Shown here in pieces: positions 16,720 through 24,445 of a stretch of 64,000 nt of DNA (position 1 is the stretch's first letter; every line of letters begins with the position of its first letter). The translations under genes were made by a program, and so were the position numbers. The notes beneath the pieces are model-generated. The model had not been told where the DNA came from. It worked only from the letters and a program-made list of their open reading frames with translations, and made no database searches. This DNA comes from Gammaproteobacteria bacterium (GTDB lineage Bacteria > Pseudomonadota > Gammaproteobacteria > Pseudomonadales > Azotimanducaceae), in NCBI GenBank assembly GCA_030425195.1, contig JAUIAV010000011.1, positions 1 through 64,000 of the forward strand, in the 5' to 3' direction.

Positions 16720-17252
16720 TGGCCGTCTTCGAGGACCTCTCGCTTCAGGAGCGGATGCTGCTTTCCTTCGAGGCGCAGGAATTCCTCTACCGGGAGGCCG
16801 CGCTGCTGGACGAAAAGAAGCTGGATGAGTGGCTCGCGCTGCTTACCGAGGACATCCACTACTGGATGCCGCTGCGGCGCACGACCACGGCGAAGGAGGT
16901 GGATCGCGAGTTCACCAGGCCTGGCGACATGGCGCTGTTCGATGACGATCTGCAGACGCTGAATCTGAGAGTGCGGCGGCTCGGCATGGGCCGGGCCTGG
17001 GCGGAGGATCCGCCATCGAGAACCCGGCGGATGGTGACGAACATCCGGATTCTCCGCTGTGAAGGGGACGAGATCCTCACCACCTGCAATTTCCAGCTTT
17101 ATCGGACCCGGCTGAACTCCGAGGAGGACAGCTGGATCGGGCGGCGGGAAGATCTGCTCCGGCGCGTGGACGGTGAGCTCAGGCTGGCGAGACGACACAT
17201 CTTCCTCGAGCAGACGGTGATCCTGGCCCAGAACATGAGCAACCTCTTCTGA
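16719..17252 (+). CDS. Aromatic ring-hydroxylating dioxygenase, small (beta) subunit
   Basis: A 177-residue protein of the SnoaL/NTF2-like fold used by dioxygenase beta subunits. It has the family openings FLYREAALLDEKKLDEWLAL and DIHYWMPLR, the central TRRMVTNIRI, and the C-terminal RREDLLRR and ARRHIFLEQTVI. It has a structural role, pairing with the alpha subunit to form an alpha3-beta3 hexamer. The ATG overlaps the alpha stop codon, and its own stop overlaps the next gene the same way, showing tight translational coupling. Confidence 0.93.
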   Translation: MAVFEDLSLQERMLLSFEAQEFLYREAALLDEKKLDEWLALLTEDIHYWMPLRRTTTAKEVDREFTRPGDMALFDDDLQTLNLRVRRLGMGRAWAEDPPSRTRRMVTNIRILRCEGDEILTTCNFQLYRTRLNSEEDSWIGRREDLLRRVDGELRLARRHIFLEQTVILAQNMSNLF

Positions 17253-18088
17253 TGGGTGCGCTGGACGGACAGACCGCGCTCATCACGGGCGGCGCATCCG
17301 GGCTCGGGGCAGCCATCGTCGAGCGGTTCATTGGAGAAGGCGCGTCGGTAGGCGTGCTGGACCGGTCCGCGGAAGGCTGCGACGTGCTCGCGGAGACTTA
17401 CGGCGAGCGCATTGTCTGCACGGCCGGTGACGTGCGGAGCTTCGAGGACAACGAGCGGGCGGTGGCGGCGACCGTGGACCGCTTCGGCGGGCTGGATGCC
17501 GCCATCGGCAACGCGGGCATCTGGGATTACAACGTCACGCTCGCGGATCTGCCTGCGGAAAAGCTCGCGGATACATTCGATGAGCTGTTCCGTATCAACG
17601 TGCTCGGCTATCTGATGCTGGCGAAGGCCGCCCTGAAGCCCCTGGTGGCGCGGAAGGGGTCCATGACCTTCACGGTATCCAACGCAGGCTTCTACCCCAG
17701 CGGCGGCGGACCGCTCTACACGGCCACCAAGCACGCGGTCGTCGGTCTCATCCGGCAGCTCGCCTATGAGCTTGCGCCGCACGTGCGCGTCAACGGGGTG
17801 GCGCCAGGGGCGATCTCCACCCGTCTGAAAGGCCCGGAAAGTCTCGGTATGGAGGCCCGGCAGTTCCCTGGCGAGGCGATGGAGGCCGGTTCCGGGGGAT
17901 TCGTGCCGCTGGGCCGCATGCCTACGCCTGCCGAGTACGCCGGCGCCTATGTATTCTTCGCCTCCCGGGCAGACAACGTGCCGTCCACGGGTGCGGTGCT
18001 CAACCACGACGGCGGGTTCGGCATCCGCGGTCTCGGCGCGGTGCCGAGAGGTGGAGACGATCTGGTGGAAAAGCTCGGCCTCAGCTGA
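17252..18088 (+). CDS. cis-Dihydrodiol dehydrogenase-like SDR
   Basis: A 278-residue short-chain dehydrogenase with the NAD-binding TGGASGLGAA (residues 11-20), NAGIWDYN, and a catalytic Ser-Tyr-Lys set seen as SNAGFYPSGGG with YTATKH. The size, the NAGIWDY segment and the position directly after the dioxygenase subunits match BphB/NahB-type cis-dihydrodiol dehydrogenases, which rearomatise the ring to a catechol. Stop and start codons overlap (TGATG) with the beta subunit. No extradiol or intradiol ring-cleavage dioxygenase is near, so the following step is not explained by this window. Confidence 0.88.
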   Translation: MGALDGQTALITGGASGLGAAIVERFIGEGASVGVLDRSAEGCDVLAETYGERIVCTAGDVRSFEDNERAVAATVDRFGGLDAAIGNAGIWDYNVTLADLPAEKLADTFDELFRINVLGYLMLAKAALKPLVARKGSMTFTVSNAGFYPSGGGPLYTATKHAVVGLIRQLAYELAPHVRVNGVAPGAISTRLKGPESLGMEARQFPGEAMEAGSGGFVPLGRMPTPAEYAGAYVFFASRADNVPSTGAVLNHDGGFGIRGLGAVPRGGDDLVEKLGLS

Positions 18089-18135
18089 ATCTTCCGCGCG
18101 GCTACAAGCGCACCGGCTTAGCCGTTATGCTGGGG

Positions 18136-18147
18136 AATTCGCGAATT
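18136..18147. promoter_or_regulatory. Short palindrome ahead of thiolase gene
   Basis: AATTCGCGAATT is a perfect 12-base palindrome located 19 bases before the thiolase ATG. A possible -10 (TATGCT) lies just upstream at 18126-18131, without a recognisable -35. It might be an operator or a chance feature; it marks the only gap of note (78 bases) inside the run from the BVMO to the acyl-CoA dehydrogenase. Confidence 0.25.
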
Positions 18148-18166
18148 TCAACCGGAGAAACGGACC

Positions 18167-19405
18167 ATGGCAGACGCATACATCATTGACGCGGTACGCA
18201 CGCCGCGCGGCATCGGCAAGGCAGGCAAAGGCTCCCTGTCCCATTTTCACCCCGGCCGGCTGCTGGCCAAAGTGCTCGAGCAGGTTCAATCCCGCAACGA
18301 TCTGAACACGGAAGAGATCGACGACGTCGTGATCGGCTGCAGCTCCCAGGTTGGTTATCAGGGTGCCTGCGTGGGGCGTATGGGCGTGCTTGACGCGGGC
18401 TGGTCCACGAAGGCGTCGGCCGTCACCCTGGACCGCTTCTGCGGGTCCGGCATCACCTCCGTGAATCTGGCCGCCGCCAATGTGATGAGCGGCATGGACG
18501 ATCTCTGCGTCGCCGGCGGCGTCGAGATGATGTCCTATACGGCCACGCTCTCCAATCCGACCAACAACCGCACGGTGGACGGCGGCAACCTGCATCTCAG
18601 GGACCAGCATCCGCAACCTCACCAGGGCATCTGTGCGGACATGATTGCGACCCTCGAGGGCTTCAGCCGGGAGGACGTGGATGCACTGGCGGTGGAGAGT
18701 CAGAAGCGGGCCAAGCATGCCATCGACAACGGGCACTTCGACAAGAGCCTGTTTGCCGTCATGAACGACGACGGCACCGTGGCCCTCGATCGTGAGGAGT
18801 TCCCGCGCCCGGGTACCACCATGGAGACCCTGGCCGAGCTGAAGACCGTTTTCGATCAGTTCATGGGCGTGCCCATCGACGATACCGGCGAAACTTTCGA
18901 TCATCTGGTGAAGCGCAAGTACCCGGATCTGAAGATCAACCACGTGCACCATGCGGGCAACAGCTCCGGTGTGGTGGACGGTGCCGCCGCCATCGTACTC
19001 TCGAGCAAGGCCTATGCGGACGGAATGGGCTGGAAGCCGCGTGCCCGGATCAAGGCCATCGCCACGGTGGGCGGTGATCCGACCCTGATGCTGAACGAGC
19101 CGGTTCCGGCCGCGAAGAAAGTGCTCGCCCGTGCCGGCATGACGACGGACGACATCGACCTGTTCGAAGTCAACGAAGCCTTCTCCGTAGTGGCCGCCAA
19201 GTTCATCCGCGATCTGGCGCTCGATCCGGAAAAGGTGAACGTGAACGGCGGTGCCATGGCGCTCGGTCATCCCATTGGAGCCACAGGGAGCATTCTGATC
19301 GGTACCGCGCTGGACGAGCTCGAGCGGCGCGATCTGAACACCGCTCTGATCACCATGTGCACGGGCGGTGGCATGGCGCCGGCCATCATCATCGAGCGTG
19401 TCTGA
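18167..19405 (+). CDS. Acetyl-CoA acyltransferase (thiolase)
   Basis: A 412-residue degradative-type thiolase that would cleave a 3-ketoacyl-CoA with CoA. The nucleophile is C92 ([11 protein letters not shown]); the C-terminal half has NEAF, H368 in [15 protein letters not shown] and C398 in CTGGGMAPA, so all catalytic residues are intact. Closest in pattern to FadA/PhaA-like enzymes. The acyl-CoA dehydrogenase starts immediately after its stop codon, so the pair likely handles the acyl chain released by the upstream oxygenases. Confidence 0.93.
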   Translation: MADAYIIDAVRTPRGIGKAGKGSLSHFHPGRLLAKVLEQVQSRNDLNTEEIDDVVIGCSSQVGYQGACVGRMGVLDAGWSTKASAVTLDRFCGSGITSVNLAAANVMSGMDDLCVAGGVEMMSYTATLSNPTNNRTVDGGNLHLRDQHPQPHQGICADMIATLEGFSREDVDALAVESQKRAKHAIDNGHFDKSLFAVMNDDGTVALDREEFPRPGTTMETLAELKTVFDQFMGVPIDDTGETFDHLVKRKYPDLKINHVHHAGNSSGVVDGAAAIVLSSKAYADGMGWKPRARIKAIATVGGDPTLMLNEPVPAAKKVLARAGMTTDDIDLFEVNEAFSVVAAKFIRDLALDPEKVNVNGGAMALGHPIGATGSILIGTALDELERRDLNTALITMCTGGGMAPAIIIERV

Positions 19406-20644
19406 ATGATCGAGTGGAGCGAAGAGCAGCAGCTCATCCGGGATACCATCCGCCGCTTCATTCAGGAAGAGATCGTTCCCAATCAGGAAGCGCTGGAGCA
19501 TGGCGACATGCCCCCGTACGACATCATCCGGAAGATGTATCAGACTTTCGGCGTGGATGAGGTTGCGCGCCAGCGCTTCGAGCGGGCGATCGAGCGGGAA
19601 GAGGCGGAAGAGCGCGGTGAAAGCGCCGCGTCCGCCTCGGATGGGGATGGCGGGGCGGAGGATCTCGCCATCGACACGCTGCTCTCCATGGAGCTCTGCC
19701 GCTACAGCGCCGGCATCGTCACGGCCATGGGCGTCACTCAGCTTGCGGCCGGTGCGATCATGTCCCAGGGCACCGTTGAGCAGAAGCGGCGCTGGGGGCT
19801 GGATCTGCTGACGGCCGAGAAGGTGGGTTCCTGGGCGATCACCGAGCCGGGATCCGGCTCGGACGCCTTCGGCGGCATGCAGAGCACGGCGAAGCTGGAT
19901 GCGGACGGCAACTACGTGCTGAACGGCTCCAAGACCTTCATCACCAACGGCCCCTACGCGGACACCATCGTCTTCATCTGCAAGCTGGCGGAGGAGGGCG
20001 TGGAACCCCGGCAGCGGAAGATCATGACCTTCGTGCTCGACCGCGGCATGGAAGGTCTCGAGCAGTCGGGGAGACTGCGGAAGATGGGCCTGCACTCCTC
20101 GCCGACCGGGCAGCTATTCCTGGACAACGTGATTGCGGGACCGGAGCGCGTTCTCGGCGGCGGTGATCGGAAGAAGTCCGGTACGAGGAAGAAATCCGAT
20201 CCCCGCGCCACCTTTGCCGCCGAGCGGGTCGGTGTGGTGAGTATGTCGCTGGGCGTGGTCGAGCGCTGCCTGGAGCTCTGCATCGATTACGCCAAAGAGC
20301 GGGTGCAGTGGGAAAAGCCCATCGGCGAGTACCAGCTGATCCAGCTCAAGCTGGCGAACATGGAAGTGGCGAGATTCAACATCCAGAACATGCTGTTCAA
20401 CTATCTGGAGCGCAAACGCGAGAATCAGCCCATGAGTTTCGCGGAAGCATCGGCCATGAAGCTCTACTCCACCACCGCTGCCGTCGAGGTGGCGTCCGAA
20501 GCCATTCAGCTGTTCGGCGGCAACGGCTACATGGCCGAGTATCAGGTGGAGCAGCTTTACCGGGATGCCCGGGTCATGCGGATCTACGCGGGCACGGACG
20601 AGATGCAGGTGCGGGCGATCGCCCGGGATCTGTTGAGCCGCTAG
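19406..20644 (+). CDS. Acyl-CoA dehydrogenase with acidic insert
   Basis: A 412-residue flavoprotein of the acyl-CoA dehydrogenase family. FAD/substrate segments [11 protein letters not shown] and FITNGPYAD are present, as is [11 protein letters not shown]. The usual MCAD-type catalytic Glu of YEGT is replaced by Ala (IYAGTDEMQ), but E273 in FAAERVGVV aligns with the alternative base of isovaleryl- and long-chain-type enzymes, so it should be active on a branched or long acyl group. An acidic, low-complexity insert (about residues 52-90) and a Lys-rich loop (253-264) are unusual. It begins directly at the thiolase stop. Confidence 0.9.
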   Translation: MIEWSEEQQLIRDTIRRFIQEEIVPNQEALEHGDMPPYDIIRKMYQTFGVDEVARQRFERAIEREEAEERGESAASASDGDGGAEDLAIDTLLSMELCRYSAGIVTAMGVTQLAAGAIMSQGTVEQKRRWGLDLLTAEKVGSWAITEPGSGSDAFGGMQSTAKLDADGNYVLNGSKTFITNGPYADTIVFICKLAEEGVEPRQRKIMTFVLDRGMEGLEQSGRLRKMGLHSSPTGQLFLDNVIAGPERVLGGGDRKKSGTRKKSDPRATFAAERVGVVSMSLGVVERCLELCIDYAKERVQWEKPIGEYQLIQLKLANMEVARFNIQNMLFNYLERKRENQPMSFAEASAMKLYSTTAAVEVASEAIQLFGGNGYMAEYQVEQLYRDARVMRIYAGTDEMQVRAIARDLLSR

Positions 20645-21327
20645 TCCGCATCGGCGGCCGCCTGGATCCCGGGCAGCCGCCGAGGTTCCTTAAGCAGTCC
20701 TTTCAGAACCAGCACGGCGGCCTGCCGGGCCGCCGGAGTCGCCCGCCGCGCGGATCGCTGCGGCCGGCCGAGCGGCGCCTCGAGCAACGCGAAAGTCTGT
20801 TCCGCCGCCACATCCACGTCCACCGGATCAAACAGACCGGCCGCAACGCCCGCCGCGATATGTGACTTCAACGTACTGTAGATCCGCTCATAGGCCCGCC
20901 AGAAGGCTTTGAAATCCCCGGCATCCGTTTCGGGAAACTGCAGCGGGCTTCCGATCACGTTCGGATTGGTGGCCAGGTTGGTGTAGACGAACCGGGCGTA
21001 GCGGTACAGGGCAACGTCAGGCTCGAGCCCGCGCCTTGACTCGCTGTCGATGAAGGCGAGTTCCGGGGCGACCGCCAGATCGACGATGGCCTGCAGAATC
21101 GCCGTCTTGCTGGAGAAGTGGTGGAAGAGGGATGGCTGCCGGAGCCCGGCCGCCTCCGCGATCTGTCGCGTGGACGTTGCGGCGAAGCCCCGGGACCGGA
21201 AAAGTTTCCGGGCGGCATCGAGGATGGCCTGGTCCGGCGGCAGCTCGTTCTGCGCCGGCCGGGCCCGGGGCCGGCCAACCCGACGGCGGCTTCTGTCCGA
21301 CGTTGACGATGGCATGATCCTCATCAT
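20641..21327 (-). CDS. TetR-family regulator of the adjacent Rieske gene
   Basis: A 228-residue TetR repressor. The Arg-rich N terminus precedes the HTH AATSTRQIAEAAGLRQPSLF; the rest is a helical ligand-binding domain. Start is uncertain: ATG at the given site or at 21315 (MPSSTSD), where AGG lies upstream. It is divergent from a Rieske oxygenase gene, and a perfect 20-base palindrome separates them. Its stop codon shares the four bases CTAG with the stop of the convergent acyl-CoA dehydrogenase gene. Confidence 0.88.
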   Translation of the reverse strand: MMRIMPSSTSDRSRRRVGRPRARPAQNELPPDQAILDAARKLFRSRGFAATSTRQIAEAAGLRQPSLFHHFSSKTAILQAIVDLAVAPELAFIDSESRRGLEPDVALYRYARFVYTNLATNPNVIGSPLQFPETDAGDFKAFWRAYERIYSTLKSHIAAGVAAGLFDPVDVDVAAEQTFALLEAPLGRPQRSARRATPAARQAAVLVLKGLLKEPRRLPGIQAAADAD

Positions 21328-21335
21328 ATCCTCTA

Positions 21336-21355
21336 TTTCTATCAGCTGATAGAAA
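21336..21355. promoter_or_regulatory. Perfect 20-bp palindromic operator
   Basis: TTTCTATCAGCTGATAGAAA reads identically on both strands. It lies 8 bases before the TetR start and 16 bases before the Rieske start, a position where a bound TetR dimer would stop transcription or translation initiation in both directions. Size and symmetry are classic for TetR operators. Confidence 0.72.
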
Positions 21356-21371
21356 ATAGTCGGGAGCTGTG

Positions 21372-22493
21372 ATGGGGACGCTGATCGAACTCCTGGATCA
21401 GACCGAGCTGGAAGGTGTCACGCAGCCACTTCAACGTGCCTGGACCCTGCCGCCGGGCGCCTACACCGATGCGGACGTTTTTTCGCTGGAAGTGGAGCGC
21501 CTGTTCAATCGGGAGTGGATCTGCGTCGGGCGGGTGGAGCAGGTGGCCCAGCCTGGCGACTTTCTCTGCGTTGATCTTCCCGCTCAGCCGATCGTCATCA
21601 CTCGGGACCGATCGGGGAATCTGAACGCACTGTCGCGCATCTGCCTCCACCGGGGCATGCCGCTGGCCGAAGGGTCCGGCAATGCCCGGCGTCTGACCTG
21701 CCCGTACCACAACTGGGTCTACGAGCTGGACGGGCGTCTGCGCGGAGCGCCAATGATGGAAGGCGTGGAAGACTTCCGGGAGAAGGACTGCCGGCTGCCG
21801 CGTCTGGCCCTAGAGGTCTGGCAGGGTTTCGTCTTCGTGAACCTGGACCCGGATGCCTCGCCGCTGGCGCCACAGCTCAGCGGCCTAGACCGGCTCGTCG
21901 GCAACTATGGCTTCCAGAATCTGGTGATTGCCGAAACCCTGCACTTCGACAGTCCATGGAACTGGAAGATCCTGGTGGAGAACTTCATGGAGGCGTACCA
22001 CCACATCGGCACTCATCGGAATACGCTGGAGCCGCTGTATCCTTCCCGGCACTCGACGGCTCCGGACAATGACGGTGAACCCTGGGCGTTCCTGTGGATG
22101 CCGGGCGCACAAGCGGTAGCCGAGGACAGCGTTGTGTTCCCGGATCTGACGGCCGACGAGCGGGACGGCCTCTTTGCCGCCAGCGTGTTCCCCACCTTTC
22201 TGTTTGCTGCCACCAGTCAGAACGGTGTCTGGTACCAGCTGGAACCGCGCGCACACGATCGTATGGATCTGAAGATCCACGTGCTGCTGCCGCCGGCGGT
22301 GGCCGATGCGCTCAGCGATGAGGAGCGGCGGGGTATCAGGGAGCTGATATCGGCCATTCACATCGAAGACATCGCGGCCAATGAAGGACCCTGGCGGGGA
22401 CTGCATGGCGCCCTGACCGTTCAGGGACGTCTTTCCACCTTCGAGAAGGCGATCTGGCAGCTGAATCAGTACTGGGTCGGACGTATGAGGTGA
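21372..22493 (+). CDS. Rieske non-heme iron oxygenase, alpha subunit (single-component type)
   Basis: A 373-residue Rieske oxygenase. Ligands for the 2Fe-2S cluster are C91/H93 (ICLHRG) and C110/H113 (CPYHNW). The catalytic site VENFMEAYHHIGTH has E207 at the bridging position and H210/H215 as iron ligands. Length and Glu fit the CntA/GbcA-like homotrimeric branch, whose members act on quaternary amines, but an aromatic or terpenoid substrate is equally possible. Start at ATG, five bases after GGGAG; a GTG three bases earlier is less well spaced. It has its own divergent TetR and no partner redox genes. Confidence 0.92.
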   Translation: MGTLIELLDQTELEGVTQPLQRAWTLPPGAYTDADVFSLEVERLFNREWICVGRVEQVAQPGDFLCVDLPAQPIVITRDRSGNLNALSRICLHRGMPLAEGSGNARRLTCPYHNWVYELDGRLRGAPMMEGVEDFREKDCRLPRLALEVWQGFVFVNLDPDASPLAPQLSGLDRLVGNYGFQNLVIAETLHFDSPWNWKILVENFMEAYHHIGTHRNTLEPLYPSRHSTAPDNDGEPWAFLWMPGAQAVAEDSVVFPDLTADERDGLFAASVFPTFLFAATSQNGVWYQLEPRAHDRMDLKIHVLLPPAVADALSDEERRGIRELISAIHIEDIAANEGPWRGLHGALTVQGRLSTFEKAIWQLNQYWVGRMR

Positions 22494-22528
22494 ACCCGAG
22501 GCGCACGCGCCCCGGGATCCCGCATCAC

Positions 22529-22909
22529 TCAGGCAGCGCCGAACTGGACCACGGACAGCAGATTGCCATCCGGATCTCTGAACCAGGCCACTCTGGCACC
22601 GTACGGTGTGGTCAGGACTCCGCTGTCCTCGTGGGTGAAGCCGTCAAAGCGCTCGAAGACGATGCCCCGGCTGCCGAGTGCGGCGACCGTGGCGTCCACG
22701 TCGTCGACGGCGAACCCCGCCACCGTATGCTCCGAAGGGTTCGTCTGGGGTACTGGTGAGACGCGCAGATCGCCGCCTCCCACATCAAATACCAGGGCCC
22801 CGTCGGATTTCTCCCGGAGCTCGAGCCCGAGTCTGTCCCGATAGAAACGCTCTGCCTCATCGATCCGATCGGTGAGAATGAGGGTCTGCAGTCTTGCATC
22901 TGAAAGCAT
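22529..22909 (-). CDS. VOC (glyoxalase/bleomycin-resistance) family protein
   Basis: A 126-residue protein with the paired beta-alpha-beta-beta-beta pattern of the vicinal oxygen chelate fold: LQTLILTDRIDEAERFYRD, then LVFDVGGGDLRV, then VAGFAVDDVDATV and AWFRDPDGNLLSVVQ. The DPDGN turn is typical. The first metal-ligand position appears non-histidine, so enzymatic activity is uncertain and binding or resistance roles are possible. ATG is preceded by GGAG seven bases upstream. It converges on the Rieske gene with 35 bases between, which contain only a short GGCGC/GCGCC hairpin. Confidence 0.82.
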   Translation of the reverse strand: MLSDARLQTLILTDRIDEAERFYRDRLGLELREKSDGALVFDVGGGDLRVSPVPQTNPSEHTVAGFAVDDVDATVAALGSRGIVFERFDGFTHEDSGVLTTPYGARVAWFRDPDGNLLSVVQFGAA

Positions 22910-23012
22910 GTCATCGCTCCTGTGTTCTGGAAGTTCTGTGGCCAGGTGCCACAAAAAGAGCGATGCACGAGGCGGCCGGATGCCTCGTGCGGTTTCGGGG
23001 TGCACAACGGAA

Positions 23013-23035
23013 GAAGCCGCGGCAGGCGCGGCTTC
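23013..23035 (-). terminator. Hairpin downstream of GST gene
   Basis: GAAGCCGC and GCGGCTTC form a perfect 8-base stem around a 7-base loop, followed on the minus strand by a pyrimidine-rich TTCTTCCGTT. It lies about 70 bases after the GST stop and is a plausible weak intrinsic terminator for the urease-flanking minus-strand run. The T-tract is poor. Confidence 0.4.
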
Positions 23036-23105
23036 AAAGAGCTTCTACTGTATTCCTTCCGGGCGGGCGCGGTCAAGATTCCCGCCGCTTCAACCGGACG
23101 CGCGT

Positions 23106-23732
23106 TCAAGCCCCCGGCCGGTCGTGTCGCTTCAGCGTGCAGTGCGGCCTGGCGAAGAGGCGTTCCTGCCAGGCGAGCAGGTGGTCGAACCCATCCAGCA
23201 GGTCCTGCTCCTGCCCCCAGTTCACGGCGTAACCGACGAAGATGTCGGTCACTGAGAACCGGTTGCCGACCAGAAAATCCGTCTGCCCGAGCACGTCGTT
23301 CAGGACTTCCGCTCCGCGCCGGAAGAACCGGTTGTTCTGCTCGACGATACCCGGCACGTGCTGGGATTCCGGGATTACGAAATCGATGCTGTTGATCTCC
23401 GTGCTCTGCAGGAAGGCTTCCAGTTCGGAAAGGGTGAACGCCAGCCACTGGTCATGGATCTGTCTGTTCCGGGTTCCGGACGGTGCGATCAGGGATTTCC
23501 CGGGAACCAGATCGGCGATGGCGGTGACGATGGCGGCGGATTCGAACAGCGGCTCACCGTCGATCAGCACCGCCGGCAGCTTACCCAGCGGGTGCACGGC
23601 CTTGAGCGCGTCGCTGCCGATGATGCTCACGTCGTTGCCCACGGATTCGAAAGGCAGTCCGGCTTCCAGCAGTGCCCAGCGCACCCGGGCTGAGCGGGTG
23701 GGTCCGAGCTCGAACAGCGTGATGTCAGGCAC
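23106..23732 (-). CDS. Glutathione S-transferase family protein
   Basis: A 208-residue soluble GST. The N-terminal thioredoxin-like domain runs ITLFELGPTRSARVRWAL, with LGKLPAVLIDG and LFESAAIV around the glutathione-binding cis-Pro and Glu-Ser positions (about 51-67); the all-helical C-terminal domain contains FSVTDIFVGYA. The best start is a GTG that overlaps the upstream TetR gene by 8 bases; an ATG-initiated longer frame lies within TetR sequence. It may detoxify electrophiles from the oxygenase pathways; the ribosome site is weak, suggesting translational coupling. Confidence 0.85.
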   Translation of the reverse strand: MPDITLFELGPTRSARVRWALLEAGLPFESVGNDVSIIGSDALKAVHPLGKLPAVLIDGEPLFESAAIVTAIADLVPGKSLIAPSGTRNRQIHDQWLAFTLSELEAFLQSTEINSIDFVIPESQHVPGIVEQNNRFFRRGAEVLNDVLGQTDFLVGNRFSVTDIFVGYAVNWGQEQDLLDGFDHLLAWQERLFARPHCTLKRHDRPGA

Positions 23733-24444
23733 TGTCGCTGCCGCTGGCGGGAACGATGCCGAGATAGGCACCGGACATGGCCAGCATTTCGCGGATGAAG
23801 GATTCATCGCTCTGTTTCGGCTCGGCAGGTCTTGCGTCTGGTACGTAGGATTGAGCCCTCTGGGCGAGCGTGGCACCCAGGGCCGAGAGCACCATGCGGA
23901 TCGCAAGGCCGGGATCCGGATGCCGGATTTCGTGGAGACGGGGACGGAGCAGCTGCATGCACAGGTCATGGATCTTCCGGTGGGTTGCATGCATGCGGGC
24001 TTCGATATTCGGATCCTGAAGCGCAAGCACGCGCTGCGCCTCGACCACGCCGGGCAGACGCCGACTCTGCTTCAGCGAGTAGCGCATGAAGCCCTCCAGC
24101 ACGCCGAGGAGCGTGACGCCTTCCCAGCGGGACAGCTCGAGGCCCTGTTCGGCAGTGAGCACCCGCTCATGTGCCACCCGGTCGAGCACGGCGTAGATGA
24201 TGGTCTGCTTGTCCTGGAAGTGATGGTAGAGGCTGCCGACGGAACAGCCCGCTTCTCGGGCGACCTTGGTGATGGTCAGGCCGTCGATGCCCTCCCGGTC
24301 CAGAATCTTCTGGGTGGCGTCCAGGAGCTGGGCGCGCGTACGGGCGCTTCGATCCTGCTGAGGCTCCCGGATCCAGCGCAGATCCCAGATCTCCCGCTTG
24401 GATTCCTCGGCGGCCGCCGGTTTACGTGTCTGAGATTCGGGCAT
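23725..24444 (-). CDS. TetR/AcrR-family regulator
   Basis: A 239-residue regulator with a long charged N terminus, the HTH GLTITKVAREAGCSVGSLYHHF (about residues 52-74; only its core is diagnostic) and a helical C-terminal domain. It sits inside a run: its ATG follows the DUF1576-like stop by one base, and the GST start overlaps its end. That arrangement suggests it controls its own operon, though no palindrome was found in front of the DUF1576-like gene apart from the element noted near ureA. Confidence 0.87.
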   Translation of the reverse strand: MPESQTRKPAAAEESKREIWDLRWIREPQQDRSARTRAQLLDATQKILDREGIDGLTITKVAREAGCSVGSLYHHFQDKQTIIYAVLDRVAHERVLTAEQGLELSRWEGVTLLGVLEGFMRYSLKQSRRLPGVVEAQRVLALQDPNIEARMHATHRKIHDLCMQLLRPRLHEIRHPDPGLAIRMVLSALGATLAQRAQSYVPDARPAEPKQSDESFIREMLAMSGAYLGIVPASGSDSA

Positions 24445-24445
24445 G

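Noticed and set aside
18125-20095. 656-codon open frame on the minus strand
   Set aside because: Antisense to the thiolase and acyl-CoA dehydrogenase genes, whose motifs are complete; the product is His/Arg-rich without a recognisable domain, as expected for a high-GC shadow frame.
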